A stretch of DNA of 64,000 bases, taken from positions 1 through 64,000 of the forward strand of contig JADLGO010000014.1 of NCBI GenBank assembly GCA_020849275.1. The letters are read 5' to 3'. The stretch comes from Chthonomonadales bacterium. Its GTDB lineage: Bacteria; Armatimonadota; Chthonomonadetes; Chthonomonadales; CAJBBX01. Below, one piece after another: positions 1 through 12,516 of the stretch (positions are counted from its first letter, which is position 1; each line of letters opens with the position of its first letter). The translations under genes were made by a program, and so were the position numbers. Below the pieces are notes generated by a model. The model was not told where the DNA came from. It ran no database searches and saw only the letters and a program-made list of their open reading frames with translations.

Positions 1-130
1 CAAGCTTGCCCAAAACCTCCAAACGCCGCTGTTGTCTGACGCTCAATGTGATTGTCCCCATACCCATTAGCATGCGGACAAAGTCCCTGAGCAATAACAC
101 CGGACATATTCCCTGAGCAGTTACAGGATG
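1..130. repeat. AT-richer left edge with 26-bp direct repeat, possible IS end
   Basis: This stretch has no gene and is visibly less GC-rich than the rest. Positions 75-99 and 101-125 are imperfect direct repeats with a 26-base period: both have cggaca, three variable bases, tccctgagca, then a taaca/ttaca end. Multiple short repeats near an end are typical of some insertion sequences, for example the IS21 group. No transposase is present in the window, so the identification is an inference. The feature may be the right end of an element lying outside. Confidence 0.35.
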
Positions 131-141
131 CTGCGGATCGC

Positions 142-170
142 TGGACATTCGGCCGAGACTCCGCTATACT
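142..170 (+). promoter_or_regulatory. Sigma-70-like promoter for the cell-wall operon
   Basis: TGGACA (142-147) and TATACT (165-170) are separated by 17 bases, close to the consensus housekeeping promoter. The predicted start of transcription is near 177, leaving a leader of about 55 bases before the GTG at 233. Confidence 0.6.
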
Positions 171-232
171 GCCCCCACCGCTGCTGAGACGGGCCGCCTC
201 CGCGGTCACATCCACAGACAGAGGTCGATGCC

Positions 233-1915
233 GTGAGGACATGCTCCGCCCTCTCGTGCGCCACCATTCTGGCGTTCGTGCTCTCCATCCTTCTGCCGCT
301 CATGCCGGCGCGCGGCGCCGCCGCGATCCGCCCCGTTGAGGTCCATCTGGGCGACCGGGCGCTTGCGCTGTCGCCTCCGCCGGTGAGCGACGGCACCGAG
401 GTGTACGTGCCACTGTCGTTCCTGGCGGCGCTCAAGGCAAGCTACCGCCTCACCCCGCACGAGGACGCGGCGCTCGTCACCCGCGAGCGGCGCACCACGG
501 AGATCGCCCTGGCGCGGCCGGGCCGGCAGGCGATGCTGCCCCTGAGCGCGGTCGCGCGCGCCCTCGGGCTCTCCTGGCTCGTCGTCGAGGGCTCCTGCGC
601 CGTGTGGCCATCCGGCGAGCGGCCGCCCCTGGCCGTCCGCGAACGGCAGGCCACCGCGAGGTTCGGGCCGAGCACACGCGCGGGGCCAGCGGACGCCGCC
701 GCGACTCGGCGGCAGGGTGAGCACCCTGCGCAGCCGCCTGCCAGGGCACTGACGACCAAGGGCGCGCCAGACGAGGAGCCCGCGTCGCGCCGCTCGGAAC
801 CTCCAGCGGAGCCGGAACCGGCGAAGGGGAAGGGCTCCGCGCCGAACGAACCGCCCGCCGCGCCCGTGCAGACGCCGGGCAGCCCGGATGGCGGCGCGCC
901 CGCGCAGCCATCTTCGCCTCCGGACGCCGCCGCCGCGGCTCCGCGGCCCGCGCCCCGGCCCGGCGACGCCCGCATCACCGACATCCGCTTCGAGCCCATC
1001 GACGATGGTCGCGTCCGGATCCGCGTGGTCACCGACCGTAAGGCACGCGCCACGGCGACGCTGCTCTCGGACCCCTCGCGCCTCGCGGTGGACATTGCCA
1101 ACGCCAGTACTGCCACGCTCGATCGCGACGAATGGACCGTGGACCACCCGCTCCTGCGCGCGTTCCGCGTGTTGGCCGGAGGCAAGCCCGGGGTCACCCG
1201 CCTCGTCGTCGACCTGGCCCGGCTCGTCGGCTACCGCGTTCAGCAGACCGCGAGCGACGGACTGGCCATCTACCTGAGCCTGCCGCGCAACCAGGTGCGG
1301 TCCATCAACGACCTCACCGTCGTGATCGATCCGGGCCACGGGGGCCGCTCCACCGGATGCAGCGCCGTCGTCAGCGGCAAGCGCGTCTATGAGAAATCGG
1401 TCACGTTCGCGTTCGGGAAGCGCGTGCACGCCCTGCTGGCGGGACTGGGCGCCAACGTCATCCTGACGCGGACCGACGATAGCGACGTCGGCCTGGCCGA
1501 GCGGCCAGCGACGGCCACCGAGAACAATGCCCACCTCTTCGTCAGCATCCACATCGACGATTGCCGTGTCGCCAACAGCGCCTCCGGCACCACCGCCTAT
1601 TACCACATGGGCGACGCGAGCAGCCGCGCGCTCGCCCAGTCCCTCGTGACGCGGATCGCCCGGGTCAGCGGCCTGCCGAGCCGCGGCGCCCAGTCCGATA
1701 GCGTCCTCTACGCGAGCGGACTGGCGGTCCTGCGGCACAGCACCACCCCGGCCGCTCTCGTGGAGGTCGGGTATATTAACAACGCGAGGGATCGCCAGAA
1801 GCTGCTCAGCCCCGAGTTCCAGGACGTGGTGGCCCAGGCCATCGTCGATGGCATCCTGGCCTACGTCGAGGCCGAGTTGCCGGAGGGCTCCCCGCCAATC
1901 GCAGCGGAGGAGTAG
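233..1915 (+). CDS. N-acetylmuramoyl-L-alanine amidase with AMIN domain
   Basis: This is a secreted peptidoglycan hydrolase that cuts the bond between MurNAc and the L-Ala of the stem peptide. The 560-residue protein starts with a signal peptide (about 1-29). A copper-amine-oxidase-N-like domain (about 33-125), a Pro/Ala/Glu-rich linker (about 130-240) and an AMIN domain (about 245-350) follow. The Amidase_3 catalytic domain spans about 360-550. Zinc ligands and catalytic residues are visible in DPGHGG (His369), VYEKS, SIHID and LVEVGYINN. The GTG start is used because the ATG at 228 meets a stop at once, and AGAGG precedes it. It heads an operon with the GerMN lipoprotein and murI. The family assignment is secure; the linker may span the envelope. 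Confidence 0.93.
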   Translation: MRTCSALSCATILAFVLSILLPLMPARGAAAIRPVEVHLGDRALALSPPPVSDGTEVYVPLSFLAALKASYRLTPHEDAALVTRERRTTEIALARPGRQAMLPLSAVARALGLSWLVVEGSCAVWPSGERPPLAVRERQATARFGPSTRAGPADAAATRRQGEHPAQPPARALTTKGAPDEEPASRRSEPPAEPEPAKGKGSAPNEPPAAPVQTPGSPDGGAPAQPSSPPDAAAAAPRPAPRPGDARITDIRFEPIDDGRVRIRVVTDRKARATATLLSDPSRLAVDIANASTATLDRDEWTVDHPLLRAFRVLAGGKPGVTRLVVDLARLVGYRVQQTASDGLAIYLSLPRNQVRSINDLTVVIDPGHGGRSTGCSAVVSGKRVYEKSVTFAFGKRVHALLAGLGANVILTRTDDSDVGLAERPATATENNAHLFVSIHIDDCRVANSASGTTAYYHMGDASSRALAQSLVTRIARVSGLPSRGAQSDSVLYASGLAVLRHSTTPAALVEVGYINNARDRQKLLSPEFQDVVAQAIVDGILAYVEAELPEGSPPIAAEE

Positions 1916-1918
1916 TGG

Positions 1919-2428
1919 ATGCGGCGGGCGCTCGTGGCGTTGGTCGTGTGTGTGGCCGCGGCCGGCGCGGGCATGGTCTCGTGCGGACGGCGTGAGGCTC
2001 CAGCGCGCGGAGGGCAAGTGGAGGTCACGCGCCCGGCAGCCGAGGGCAACGATGTGGGCCTCCGCAAGGAGCAGGTGCCGCTCGCACCTGGCCAGGACCG
2101 CCTCCAGGGCGCCCTCCAGAAGCTGATCGAAACGGCCCGGGGCGGTCACACGAGCGCCATCCCTCCGGGAACCCGGCTGCTTGGCGTCGACCGCGACGGG
2201 AGCCGGGTCACGATCCGCCTTAGCGATGAGTTCCGCCAACTCGACTCGTTCGGCGATACCGGCGAGTCGCTCGCCCAGAACGCGCTCCGCGCCGCCATCG
2301 CACAGGTGCCCGGGGTCGAAACGATGACGGTGATCGTGGGCGGCAAGCCCTACGAGGGTGAGCACAGCGGCGAGTGGGCCGACGTGCCCGTGCGCGACGA
2401 GGGCGCGCGCGCGGACGGCGCCCGGTGA
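1919..2428 (+). CDS. GerMN-domain lipoprotein
   Basis: This is a small exported protein of 169 residues. An N-terminal hydrophobic segment ends in a lipobox-like VSC near residue 21, so it is probably lipidated. The rest (about 50-150) matches the GerMN (sporulation/spore germination) domain, with LLGVDRDGSRVTIRLSDEF and an Ala-rich helix before MTVIVGG. GerMN proteins are found in spore formers and in many non-spore-forming bacteria next to amidases and murI, where a role at the cell wall is assumed but not proven. The ATG lies three bases after the amidase stop, and GGAGGAG overlapping that stop serves as its ribosome binding site. Confidence 0.85.
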   Translation: MRRALVALVVCVAAAGAGMVSCGRREAPARGGQVEVTRPAAEGNDVGLRKEQVPLAPGQDRLQGALQKLIETARGGHTSAIPPGTRLLGVDRDGSRVTIRLSDEFRQLDSFGDTGESLAQNALRAAIAQVPGVETMTVIVGGKPYEGEHSGEWADVPVRDEGARADGAR

Positions 2429-3321
2429 CGGGTACCCGGCGGCCGCTCGGCATCTTCGACAGCGGCGTGGGCGGGCTCACCGTTGCCCGCGCCATCCTGG
2501 CGCGTCATCCCGACGAGCCCGTGGTCTACGTTGCCGACCAGGCGCACGTGCCATACGGTGGCCGGCCCCTCGATGAGGTGCGCGGGTACGCCTGCGGGAT
2601 CTCGCGGTTCCTCGCCGCTCAGGGCTGCCGCGCCGTCGTGATGGCCTGCAACATCTCCTCCGCCACGGCCCTGGAGCCGGTTCGCGCCGCGCTCCACCCG
2701 CTCCCCATCCTTGGCATGATCGCGCCGGCCGCCCGGGAGGCCGTCCGGCGCGCGGCGCGCACGCCCTCTGGCGAGGGCCCCCGCGCCGTCGGGATCCTGG
2801 CGACGGACGGCACGGTGCGCAGCGGCGCCTACTCCGCGGCGATCCGCGCGCTCGACGCCCGGCTGCCGGTCACGGAGTCGGCATGCCCCGATTTCGTGCC
2901 GCTGATCGAGGATGGGCGGCTCGACGGCCTCGAGGTGGAGCGCGCGGCCCGGACGTACCTGGCCCCGCTCGCCGCGGCCGGCTGCCGTGTGATCGTGCTT
3001 GGCTGCACGCACTACCCCTTCGTCCTGCCGGCACTCCGAGGTATCGCCTCGGGCCTGTTCAGCGGGCCGGTCACGTTCGTCGACCCGGCGGAGTGCGTTG
3101 CCGCCGAGCTCGCGAGCCGGGTCGACGGCCTGGACCGAGCACCCGTGCCGACGCCCGCCGTCCTCTTCACGACGGGCCCGCCCGCCGCTCTGGCCCGCCA
3201 GCTTCGCCAGTTCCTGCCCTCGCACACCGGCGAGGTGCGGGCCGCCGCCTGGTCGTCTACCGGTACGCTCCATGCCACGCCGGAGCCAGTCGGCGCTGCC
3301 TCCAGCCTGGCCGCGGGCTGA
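2425..3321 (+). CDS. murI: Glutamate racemase
   Basis: The enzyme interconverts L- and D-glutamate in the cytoplasm, supplying D-Glu for peptidoglycan. The two-cysteine, cofactor-independent mechanism is visible: FDSGVGG near residue 9, Cys75 in MACNIS and Cys194 in LGCTHYPF. The first motif reads CNISSA instead of the usual CNTASA, a variation within the active-site loop. The GTG at 2425 overlaps the stop of the preceding gene (GTGA), so translation is coupled. The frame is open further upstream, but those residues are Arg-rich and lie inside the GerMN gene. The C-terminus carries about 35 residues beyond the usual fold. It completes the amidase-GerMN-murI wall operon. Confidence 0.92.
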   Translation: MTGTRRPLGIFDSGVGGLTVARAILARHPDEPVVYVADQAHVPYGGRPLDEVRGYACGISRFLAAQGCRAVVMACNISSATALEPVRAALHPLPILGMIAPAAREAVRRAARTPSGEGPRAVGILATDGTVRSGAYSAAIRALDARLPVTESACPDFVPLIEDGRLDGLEVERAARTYLAPLAAAGCRVIVLGCTHYPFVLPALRGIASGLFSGPVTFVDPAECVAAELASRVDGLDRAPVPTPAVLFTTGPPAALARQLRQFLPSHTGEVRAAAWSSTGTLHATPEPVGAASSLAAG

Positions 3322-3527
3322 GCCACCGTCCGGCCTCGAGCGCATGGACGGGAGCGGCGGTGCGCCCGCCCGCCCACCACCCGTCCGCGCGCAACCAGCT
3401 CCCCCGCCATGTGCCGCCGCCAGGCTTGCCATCCGGGCCCTGCCATGCGTCTCATCCTATCCAGGGCCAGAGCCGCAGGGCCCGCATGGCGGCCAGAGCC
3501 GCTCAGCCTGGCCGGGAGCGGCTGGGG

Positions 3528-3533
3528 TAGAAT
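3528..3533 (+). promoter_or_regulatory. -10 element (TAGAAT) directly before the ABC-F gene
   Basis: TAGAAT ends nine bases before the ATG at 3543. With normal geometry, transcription would start about three bases before the ATG, giving a practically leaderless message. No Shine-Dalgarno sequence and no clear -35 were seen. Confidence 0.5.
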
Positions 3534-3542
3534 GGACCTGTC

Positions 3543-5474
3543 ATGAGTCTGCTCGTCGCTAACCGCATCACACGCTCCTTCGGCGCCGACACGGTCCTCG
3601 CCAGCGTCTCGTTTCGCCTCGGGTGGGGCGAGAAGCTGGGCCTCGTCGGCCGCAACGGCAGCGGCAAGACCACGCTCCTGCGCATCCTCACCGGGCAGCT
3701 CGAGCTCGACAGCGGCAGCGTGACCTACGCCCGCGGGATCCGCTTCGGCTACCTGCGCCAGGAACAGATGGTGGAGCACGGCTGGACCGTGTTCCATGAG
3801 GCGCAGGATGCCTTCGCACCGGTGCTCGCCATGGAGCGGCGCTTGCGCGAGCTCGAGATCGCGATGGCTAGCAGCTCCCGCGAGTCGCAACTCCAGTCTA
3901 CGCTGGACGAGTACGGCTTGCTCCACGAGCGGTTCGAGGCGATGGGCGGCTACGAGAGCCTGCGCGACATCCGCATCGTTCTTAAGCGGCTCGGCTTCGG
4001 TGACGCCGACATGGACAAAGCCACGGCCCGCCTCTCCGGCGGCGAGAAGACGCGCCTCGCCCTCGCCAAGCTGCTCCTCTCCGCCCCCGACGTGCTCCTG
4101 CTGGACGAGCCGACGAACCATCTCGACCTGGAAGCCACCGAGTGGCTGGAGGGCTTTCTGCGCGGCTTTGGCGGCGCCGTCCTCCTCGTTTCGCACGACC
4201 GTACCTTCCTCGATGCCGTAGTGAGCAGGGTTGCCGAGATCGAGGCAGCCACGCTCACCGTGTTCCACGGTAACTTCACCTCGTACTGGACGCAGCGCCA
4301 GGAGCGTCGGCTGCGTCAGGCCGAGGTCCACGAGCGCGAGCAGGCCGAGATCGGGCGGCTGGAGGACTTCTGGCGGCGCAACAAGGCGGGCCAGAACCGC
4401 AACCTGGCCTGGAGCCGCCTGAAGATGGCCGAGCGCCTGCGCGCGGCGAGCGGCGGCCGCCCGGTGGAGGAGAAAGGCCTGAAGGTCGCGCTGCGGGAGA
4501 AGGTCCGCAGCGGCAACGAGGTGGTGATCGCCGATCGGCTCACCAAGCGGTTCGGCGAGCGCACGCTCTTCGAGGACGTGTCGTTCCTCGTCACACGGGG
4601 CATGCGGATTGGGGTGGTGGGCCCCAACGGGGCGGGCAAGTCAACGCTCGTGCGGATCCTCGTCGGGCGGGAGCCGGCGAGCGGCGGGAGTGCGCGCCTG
4701 GGAGCCAACGTGACAACCGGGTACTTCGCCCAGGAGGCCTCCGATCTCGACCTGGATGCGAGCGTGATCGAGAGCATCGCTGCCGTGTCCGAGATGAAGC
4801 CGGGCGAGGCGCGCAACTACCTGGCCCGATTCCTCTTCACGGGCGACGACGTGTTTCGGCAGGTGGCCGAGCTCTCCGGCGGCGAGAAGAACCGGCTGGT
4901 GCTGGCGCAGCTCGTTCTGGCCCGCCCGAACCTGCTGGTGCTGGACGAGCCAACGAACCACCTGGACATCGACGCCCGTTCGGCCCTCGTCGCGATGCTG
5001 AAGGAGTACGACGGCACGGTCCTCCTCGTCTCGCATGACCGTTACCTGCTCGACGAGGTGACGACGCACACGCTCGAGGTGCGCGAGCGCGGCGCCGAGG
5101 TGGTGGAGGGCAGTTACACCGCCTACCGCCGTCTGCGCGCAGCGGTGCCCGCGCCGGAAGCCGACGCTGCGGGTGCGGCCGTGCGTCGCACCAGACCGCG
5201 CGATGCCAACCCGCTCACCGCCGGGATGAACTCGCACCAGCTCGCCAGGGCGCGAAGGAAGGCCGGCCAGCAGGTCGAGCAGACGGAGCGCCAGGTCTCC
5301 GACCTGGAGGACTGGATCCGCCGGATCGAGGAGTCGCTGTCCGCGCCGTTGCCGGGAGAGGACGTCGTGCGGCTGTCGCGCGACTACGAGCGAGCACAGC
5401 AAGACCTGCACGAGGCGATGCGGGCATGGGAGGAGGCCCTCGAGTACGCCGAGGCGATCGGCGCGAGCGCCTGA
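3543..5474 (+). CDS. ABC-F family ATPase
   Basis: This is a soluble duplicated ABC ATPase (643 residues) with no membrane domain. ABC-F proteins act on ribosomes, aiding stalled translation or giving antibiotic resistance. The first nucleotide-binding domain has GRNGSGKTT (about 36-44), signature LSGGEKTRLALAKLLL and Walker B LLLDEPTNHLD. The second has GPNGAGKST near 360, LSGGEKNRL and LVLDEPTNHLD. The two are joined by a charged helical linker (about 250-310), the family's P-site tRNA-interacting motif. A C-terminal coiled coil (about 560-640) resembles that of Uup and YdiF. Which paralogue it is cannot be decided from sequence alone. It is a monocistronic unit with the leaderless-type promoter described at 3528. 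Confidence 0.92.
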   Translation: MSLLVANRITRSFGADTVLASVSFRLGWGEKLGLVGRNGSGKTTLLRILTGQLELDSGSVTYARGIRFGYLRQEQMVEHGWTVFHEAQDAFAPVLAMERRLRELEIAMASSSRESQLQSTLDEYGLLHERFEAMGGYESLRDIRIVLKRLGFGDADMDKATARLSGGEKTRLALAKLLLSAPDVLLLDEPTNHLDLEATEWLEGFLRGFGGAVLLVSHDRTFLDAVVSRVAEIEAATLTVFHGNFTSYWTQRQERRLRQAEVHEREQAEIGRLEDFWRRNKAGQNRNLAWSRLKMAERLRAASGGRPVEEKGLKVALREKVRSGNEVVIADRLTKRFGERTLFEDVSFLVTRGMRIGVVGPNGAGKSTLVRILVGREPASGGSARLGANVTTGYFAQEASDLDLDASVIESIAAVSEMKPGEARNYLARFLFTGDDVFRQVAELSGGEKNRLVLAQLVLARPNLLVLDEPTNHLDIDARSALVAMLKEYDGTVLLVSHDRYLLDEVTTHTLEVRERGAEVVEGSYTAYRRLRAAVPAPEADAAGAAVRRTRPRDANPLTAGMNSHQLARARRKAGQQVEQTERQVSDLEDWIRRIEESLSAPLPGEDVVRLSRDYERAQQDLHEAMRAWEEALEYAEAIGASA

Positions 5475-5499
5475 GCGCCGTCCCGGCCCCGCGTGCTCA

Positions 5500-5695
5500 G
5501 GCCCACCATGGTCAGCACGAACTGGAGGTTGTTCTTGAGTCGATGGTGGATCCCCTGAATGCCAAGCGTCAGCCGCTCGTTCAGCGCGGCGATCTCCATC
5601 TCGGCCTGTTTGCGCGCGTCGATGCTCTGCGTGATGCCCTCGTAGCGCGCGGGCCGCCCATCGGCATCGAAGTAGACCCTGCCGCGCGCGAGAGG
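5500..5695 (-). pseudogene. Remnant of a PAS / HisKA_2-type sensor histidine kinase
   Basis: A minus-strand reading frame encodes the end of a PAS/PAC domain (RVYFDADGRPARYEGI), a linker (DARKQAEMEI) and the phosphoacceptor region HHRLKNNLQ typical of HisKA_2 kinases. The similarity stops a few residues later at the 3' end of the ABC-F gene, and no ATPase domain follows. Upstream there is no complete PAS domain in the same frame. It is therefore a decayed fragment of about 65 codons, not a gene. The original kinase would have phosphorylated a partner regulator. Confidence 0.7.
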
Positions 5696-5908
5696 GGCTT
5701 CGCGCCCGGTGTGGGGTCCGGCGTGGGCATCAGTCCTCCTGACGAGCGACCGGGGTGATTGGACCCGCAGCAGGCGGGCGGCGACGACGCCACGCGGCCG
5801 CGCGCGCTGTCGCCATCCGGATCGTACGTCGATGCGCCAACGCGGGTTCCACTCACGCGGGCGCCAGAGGTCGGGCATCGGCGCAGCGGACGCCTGCTCG
5901 GGTCGCCG

Positions 5909-8991
<3,083 letters not shown>

Positions 8992-8992
<1 letters not shown>

Positions 8993-10704
8993 CAGTGGGC
9001 GTGCCCTTCCTCGCCCAACTCATCCTTCTGGGCTTCCGACTTCAGCAGGAAGGCGCCGGCCGTGACGACCCGCTCCCCTGGCCGGACGCCGCTGAGCAGT
9101 TCGGTCCTACCGCCCACGGTACTCCCGAGCGTCACTCGGCGGCTCCGGAAGGCCCCGCCGTCCTCGACGAACACCGATGCCGCGCCCTCAACCTCGACCA
9201 CTGCCTCCTGGGGCACAAGCAGCGCGCGGCGCGCGATGCCCGTCGCCAACTCCACCTGCGCGAACATCTCGGGTCGCAGCCGCCCCAACCGGTTGCTCAC
9301 AAGGCATCGGACCGCAAGCGCCCGCGTCTTCGGGTCCACGCGCGTCGACAGGCTCTCCACCACGCCGGGGAAGCGCTCCCCCGGATAGGCCGGCACGGTC
9401 ACGCTGACCGCGTTCCCGGCCTTCACACGCGCGATGTCCTTCTCCGGCACGCTGGCGTGCACGACCACAGCGCTCAGGTTCTCCAGCACCAGGAGGACGC
9501 TGCTCCGCTCCACGGCCTCGCCAATGGTCGCCGTCAGCTCTCCCACCGTGCCATCGAACGGCGCGTCGAGCCGAAGGGCGCCGCCCGCCCCCTCCACGTG
9601 TCCGGCTCCCTCCAGGGCGAACAGGTTCTGGCGTGCCGCGACGGCGGCTTCTTGCGCGCCCCGCAGCGCCGCCGCGGCGGCCGCCTCCTCCTTGCGCGCG
9701 CGGCGCACGTCCTGCTCAGCGCGGCGCACGCGCTGCTGAACCTCCACGACGCCGGCCCGGGCCTCCCTCAGGTCGCCCTCCGCTGCCTGCACGGCCTGTT
9801 TGGAGAGCAGATCGCCACCGAACACCTTCTGCTCACGCTCGAGTGCCTTCCTCGCGATCCCCACCCGCGCCCGCGCCGCATCCACCCCGGTCTGGTCGTG
9901 ACGGTGCTCAAGCTGAGCCTGCTCCATTTCCGCCCGAGAGACGATGCCCTCGCGGTAGAGGCGTTCCGCACGGTGCAGCGCCACCGTGTGGGTCTGCAGC
10001 TCGGTTTCCGCTCGAATCAGCTCCGACTGCGCGCCGGCCAGCTCCGACTGGGCCGTCTGCAGCGGCGCCTGCGAGAAGGCGCCGGCCTGCGCGAGCTCCT
10101 TCTGGCTGGCCAGTGCCGAGCTGGCACTCTGCAGGCGCGCCCGCGCCTGCTCGACCTCGGCGCGCGCCTGGCTCACCGCCGCCTGAGCCAGCCCCACCTC
10201 GGCGCGCGCGGTCTGCAGTTGCGCGTGCATCTGCCGTTCGGTCCCGGTCGCCTGGCGCACCGCGGCATGGGCTTGCGCCACCTCGAAACTGTCGAGGGTG
10301 ACGAGCGGCTGGCCCCGACGCACGGACTGGCCCAGGCGAGCGTGGATCCGGACGACCTTCCCGGCGACCGGCGGCGTGATCCTGGCGACGCGGCTGGCGG
10401 CGACCTCCACCGTCCCGGGCACGGTGATGCCCTCGCGCGTCTGCTGCCAGCGCGCAGGCTCGGCACGCACGCCCATGCGGCGGGCGACGGTCGGGTCCAG
10501 GTGCAGCGATACGTCCTCCTCGTGGCCCTCCTCGTGGCCTTCCTCGGGGCGCTCGTCATGCTCGGCATGCTCGCTTGCCTCGGCCGATGCGATGACCTCC
10601 GCGGCCGGTCGGCCACGCGACACCAAGAAGACGGTCGCGGCCGCGCCGAGCGCGAAGCCGATGATCGCTACCAGCAGCGCGGCGCGTGGGGTGATGCTCG
10701 TCAT
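8992..10704 (-). CDS. czcB: RND efflux periplasmic adaptor (CzcB/CusB-like), His-rich
   Basis: This is the membrane-fusion protein that links the CzcA pump to the outer-membrane channel. It has an N-terminal membrane anchor (about 7-30), then a His/Glu-rich stretch (about 44-66) likely to bind metal. Half a lipoyl domain (PPVAGKVVRIHARLGQSV), a very long coiled-coil hairpin (about 140-360), a beta-barrel and a membrane-proximal domain follow. It ends in EEGHAH, a second His cluster. At 570 residues it is longer than typical adaptors (about 400) because the hairpin is extended. The ATG overlaps the czcC stop (ATGA). The His-rich tails support a metal rather than a drug substrate. Confidence 0.9.
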
Positions 10705-11969
10705 CTTGCCCTCCTCGGGCTGGCCTGCCCGGAGGGCAGGAGGTCGGGGGGAACCGCGCCCGTGGCGCGCTCCAACTCGGCAAGCGCCAGCGCCAGGGCA
10801 ACCTGGTGGCCGAGATAGTCGTTCTGGACGGCGCGGTACGTGCGCTGCGCCTCAATGGTGGCGAAGAGAGCCGTCTTGCCCTCCTCATATCCGATGCGGC
10901 TGGCCTCGAGCAGCCGCCTCGCGTCGGCCAGCAGGCCCTTCTCGTAGAGCGCGACCACAGCCTGCTCCGCGGTGACCTGCGTGATGGCCTGCTCGACCTC
11001 CTGTCGCACCTGACGGCGGACCGCGCGCGCGCGCTCCTGCTCGGCGAGTGCGGCCTCTTCAGCCTGGCGAACACGGCCGCGGCGCGCGCCATGGTCGAAC
11101 AGCGGCAGCGTGATGGCTATACCGATTCCCGCCTCCCGCACACCACGGGTCAGCCGCGTGGCGCGGATTTGCGGGGCGAGGTCCGGTAGGCCCTCGGCGC
11201 GGCCCAGCCGGGCCTCTTGCCGCCGCGCCTCCGCGGAGGCATCGGCGGCCACGATGTCCTCCCGCGCGCCCAGCGCTCCGGCGACGAGCGATGCGCGGTC
11301 CTGGGTAGCGGGGGCTACTTCGAGCCCGGCAAGGGCGCCGATCGGGCGGTCCGGGTCCCCGCCGATCCGCGTGGCAAGCGCGATCTCGGCAACTCGCTCG
11401 CGGCCTTCCGCCCGGGTCACCTGTCCCATGGCGCGGGCCACCTCGATCGCTGCCTGGGTCTGATCGATGGCCGGTCGAGTGCCGATCTCGACCTGACGTC
11501 GCGTTAAGCGCTCCAGCTCCTGGGTCGTACGCAGCAGATCGCGCGCGAGCGCCGTCTCGCCACGCGCGCCAAACAGATCGGCGTAGGCCGACTTAGTCGC
11601 GAAGACGAGGGAGCGCAACTCGCCGAGCGCCTCGGCCCGAGCGATGCGCAACCGGGCTCTCGCGGCGCCAGCGCGTGCTGCCCGGGCGCCGTTGAGCTCG
11701 AGCGGCTGAACGACCAGCAACTCCTCGTCTGACCCGAACTCGGTGATGGCCGGCGTGAAGGAGATCTCCGGGTTGGCGAGCGCGCGGGCCGCGCCAACGC
11801 CGTGCTCGGCAGCCTGCGTGTCGCGAACGGCCGCCGCGAGACGAGGGTCGTTCCGAACGGCTGCTCGGACGGCCTGCTGGACGGTCAGCGGCTGTGGCTG
11901 TGGCTCCTGCGCGCCCGCGGCGAAGCGCGCGGCGACGAGGAACAACGGCAAGAGAAGGATGCGTGGCAA
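10701..11969 (-). CDS. czcC: Outer-membrane efflux channel protein (TolC/CzcC family)
   Basis: This is the outer-membrane exit duct of the metal efflux pump. The 422-residue protein starts with a signal peptide (about 1-19). It then shows the Ala/Arg/Glu-rich amphipathic helices and repeated half-domains of the OEP family (about 28-210 and 225-410). Typical landmarks are AVRAAVRNDPRLAAA near the start and EVEQAITQV late in the protein. AGGAGG lies about 13 bases before the ATG, rather far for a ribosome binding site. It is the first of three coupled genes czcC-czcB-czcA, and a small secreted Cys-rich gene ends 82 bases upstream on the same strand. Confidence 0.88.
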   Translation of the reverse strand: MPRILLLPLFLVAARFAAGAQEPQPQPLTVQQAVRAAVRNDPRLAAAVRDTQAAEHGVGAARALANPEISFTPAITEFGSDEELLVVQPLELNGARAARAGAARARLRIARAEALGELRSLVFATKSAYADLFGARGETALARDLLRTTQELERLTRRQVEIGTRPAIDQTQAAIEVARAMGQVTRAEGRERVAEIALATRIGGDPDRPIGALAGLEVAPATQDRASLVAGALGAREDIVAADASAEARRQEARLGRAEGLPDLAPQIRATRLTRGVREAGIGIAITLPLFDHGARRGRVRQAEEAALAEQERARAVRRQVRQEVEQAITQVTAEQAVVALYEKGLLADARRLLEASRIGYEEGKTALFATIEAQRTYRAVQNDYLGHQVALALALAELERATGAVPPDLLPSGQASPRRAR

Positions 11970-12051
11970 GGTCGCCTCCTGAGGGTTCCTGGGAGCCAGG
12001 CGTCAGGCAGGCGGCCGCGAGGAACGGCCGGGGTGCACCCGAACGCCAGGC

Positions 12052-12507
12052 TCAGATAGACTGGAAGTGGGGAACCCGGGAGACAGGGGGCGCGCGAAGC
12101 GTGGGCAGCGAGACGGCGCATGACGACGACGGCGGACCGCGCGTATCGACGGAGTGCGCAACCGTATCGACGGCGAGCGCGAGGTCCTCCCAGGCGGGCC
12201 TGGCGGGCAGGAGCGGATGGCTGGACGGGACGGCCCACGACGCGGCGGTCCTCATGTGCGGGGTGCCATCCGAGACGACCATCACGCAGGCGCATTCGGC
12301 CGGACAGACGTTGGCCATCGCGGGCAGCGGGAACTCCGCGCCACCACAACGTGAGTGGCGCGTGCTGGCCGATGCGAGACAGCAGCAGTACCCGACGGTC
12401 GTGCTGCACACTCGCCCCTCGCAGAACCATGCCGCCGCGCGCGCGGTCAGCAGCGACATCAGCAACAGGAGGGAGGTCAGAAGGCCGATCACGCGCTTCC
12501 GTAGCAT
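12052..12507 (-). CDS. Small Cys-rich secreted protein heading the metal efflux operon
   Basis: The product is a 151-residue exported protein of unknown family. It has a signal peptide (MLRKRVIGLLTSLLLLMSLL, then an AxA site near 25). The mature N-terminus is Cys-rich: eight cysteines lie within about 55 residues (FCEGRVC, YCCC, RCGG, CPAECAC). The remainder is Pro/Ser-rich and probably unstructured. The start at 12507 is chosen because a perfect TATAAT lies nine bases upstream and the signal peptide begins there. The same frame is open further upstream but encodes an Arg-rich, unlikely N-terminus. Its position just before czcCBA suggests periplasmic metal binding or sensing. This is an inference; no homologue was recognised. 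Confidence 0.6.
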   Translation of the reverse strand: MLRKRVIGLLTSLLLLMSLLTARAAAWFCEGRVCSTTVGYCCCLASASTRHSRCGGAEFPLPAMANVCPAECACVMVVSDGTPHMRTAASWAVPSSHPLLPARPAWEDLALAVDTVAHSVDTRGPPSSSCAVSLPTLRAPPVSRVPHFQSI

Positions 12508-12516
12508 AGCGAGACG

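Noticed and set aside
206-2365. A 719-codon open frame antisense to the amidase, GerMN and murI genes
   Set aside because: It is a GC-rich shadow of well-identified genes: Arg/Gly/Ala/His-rich, no family resemblance, no ribosome binding site.
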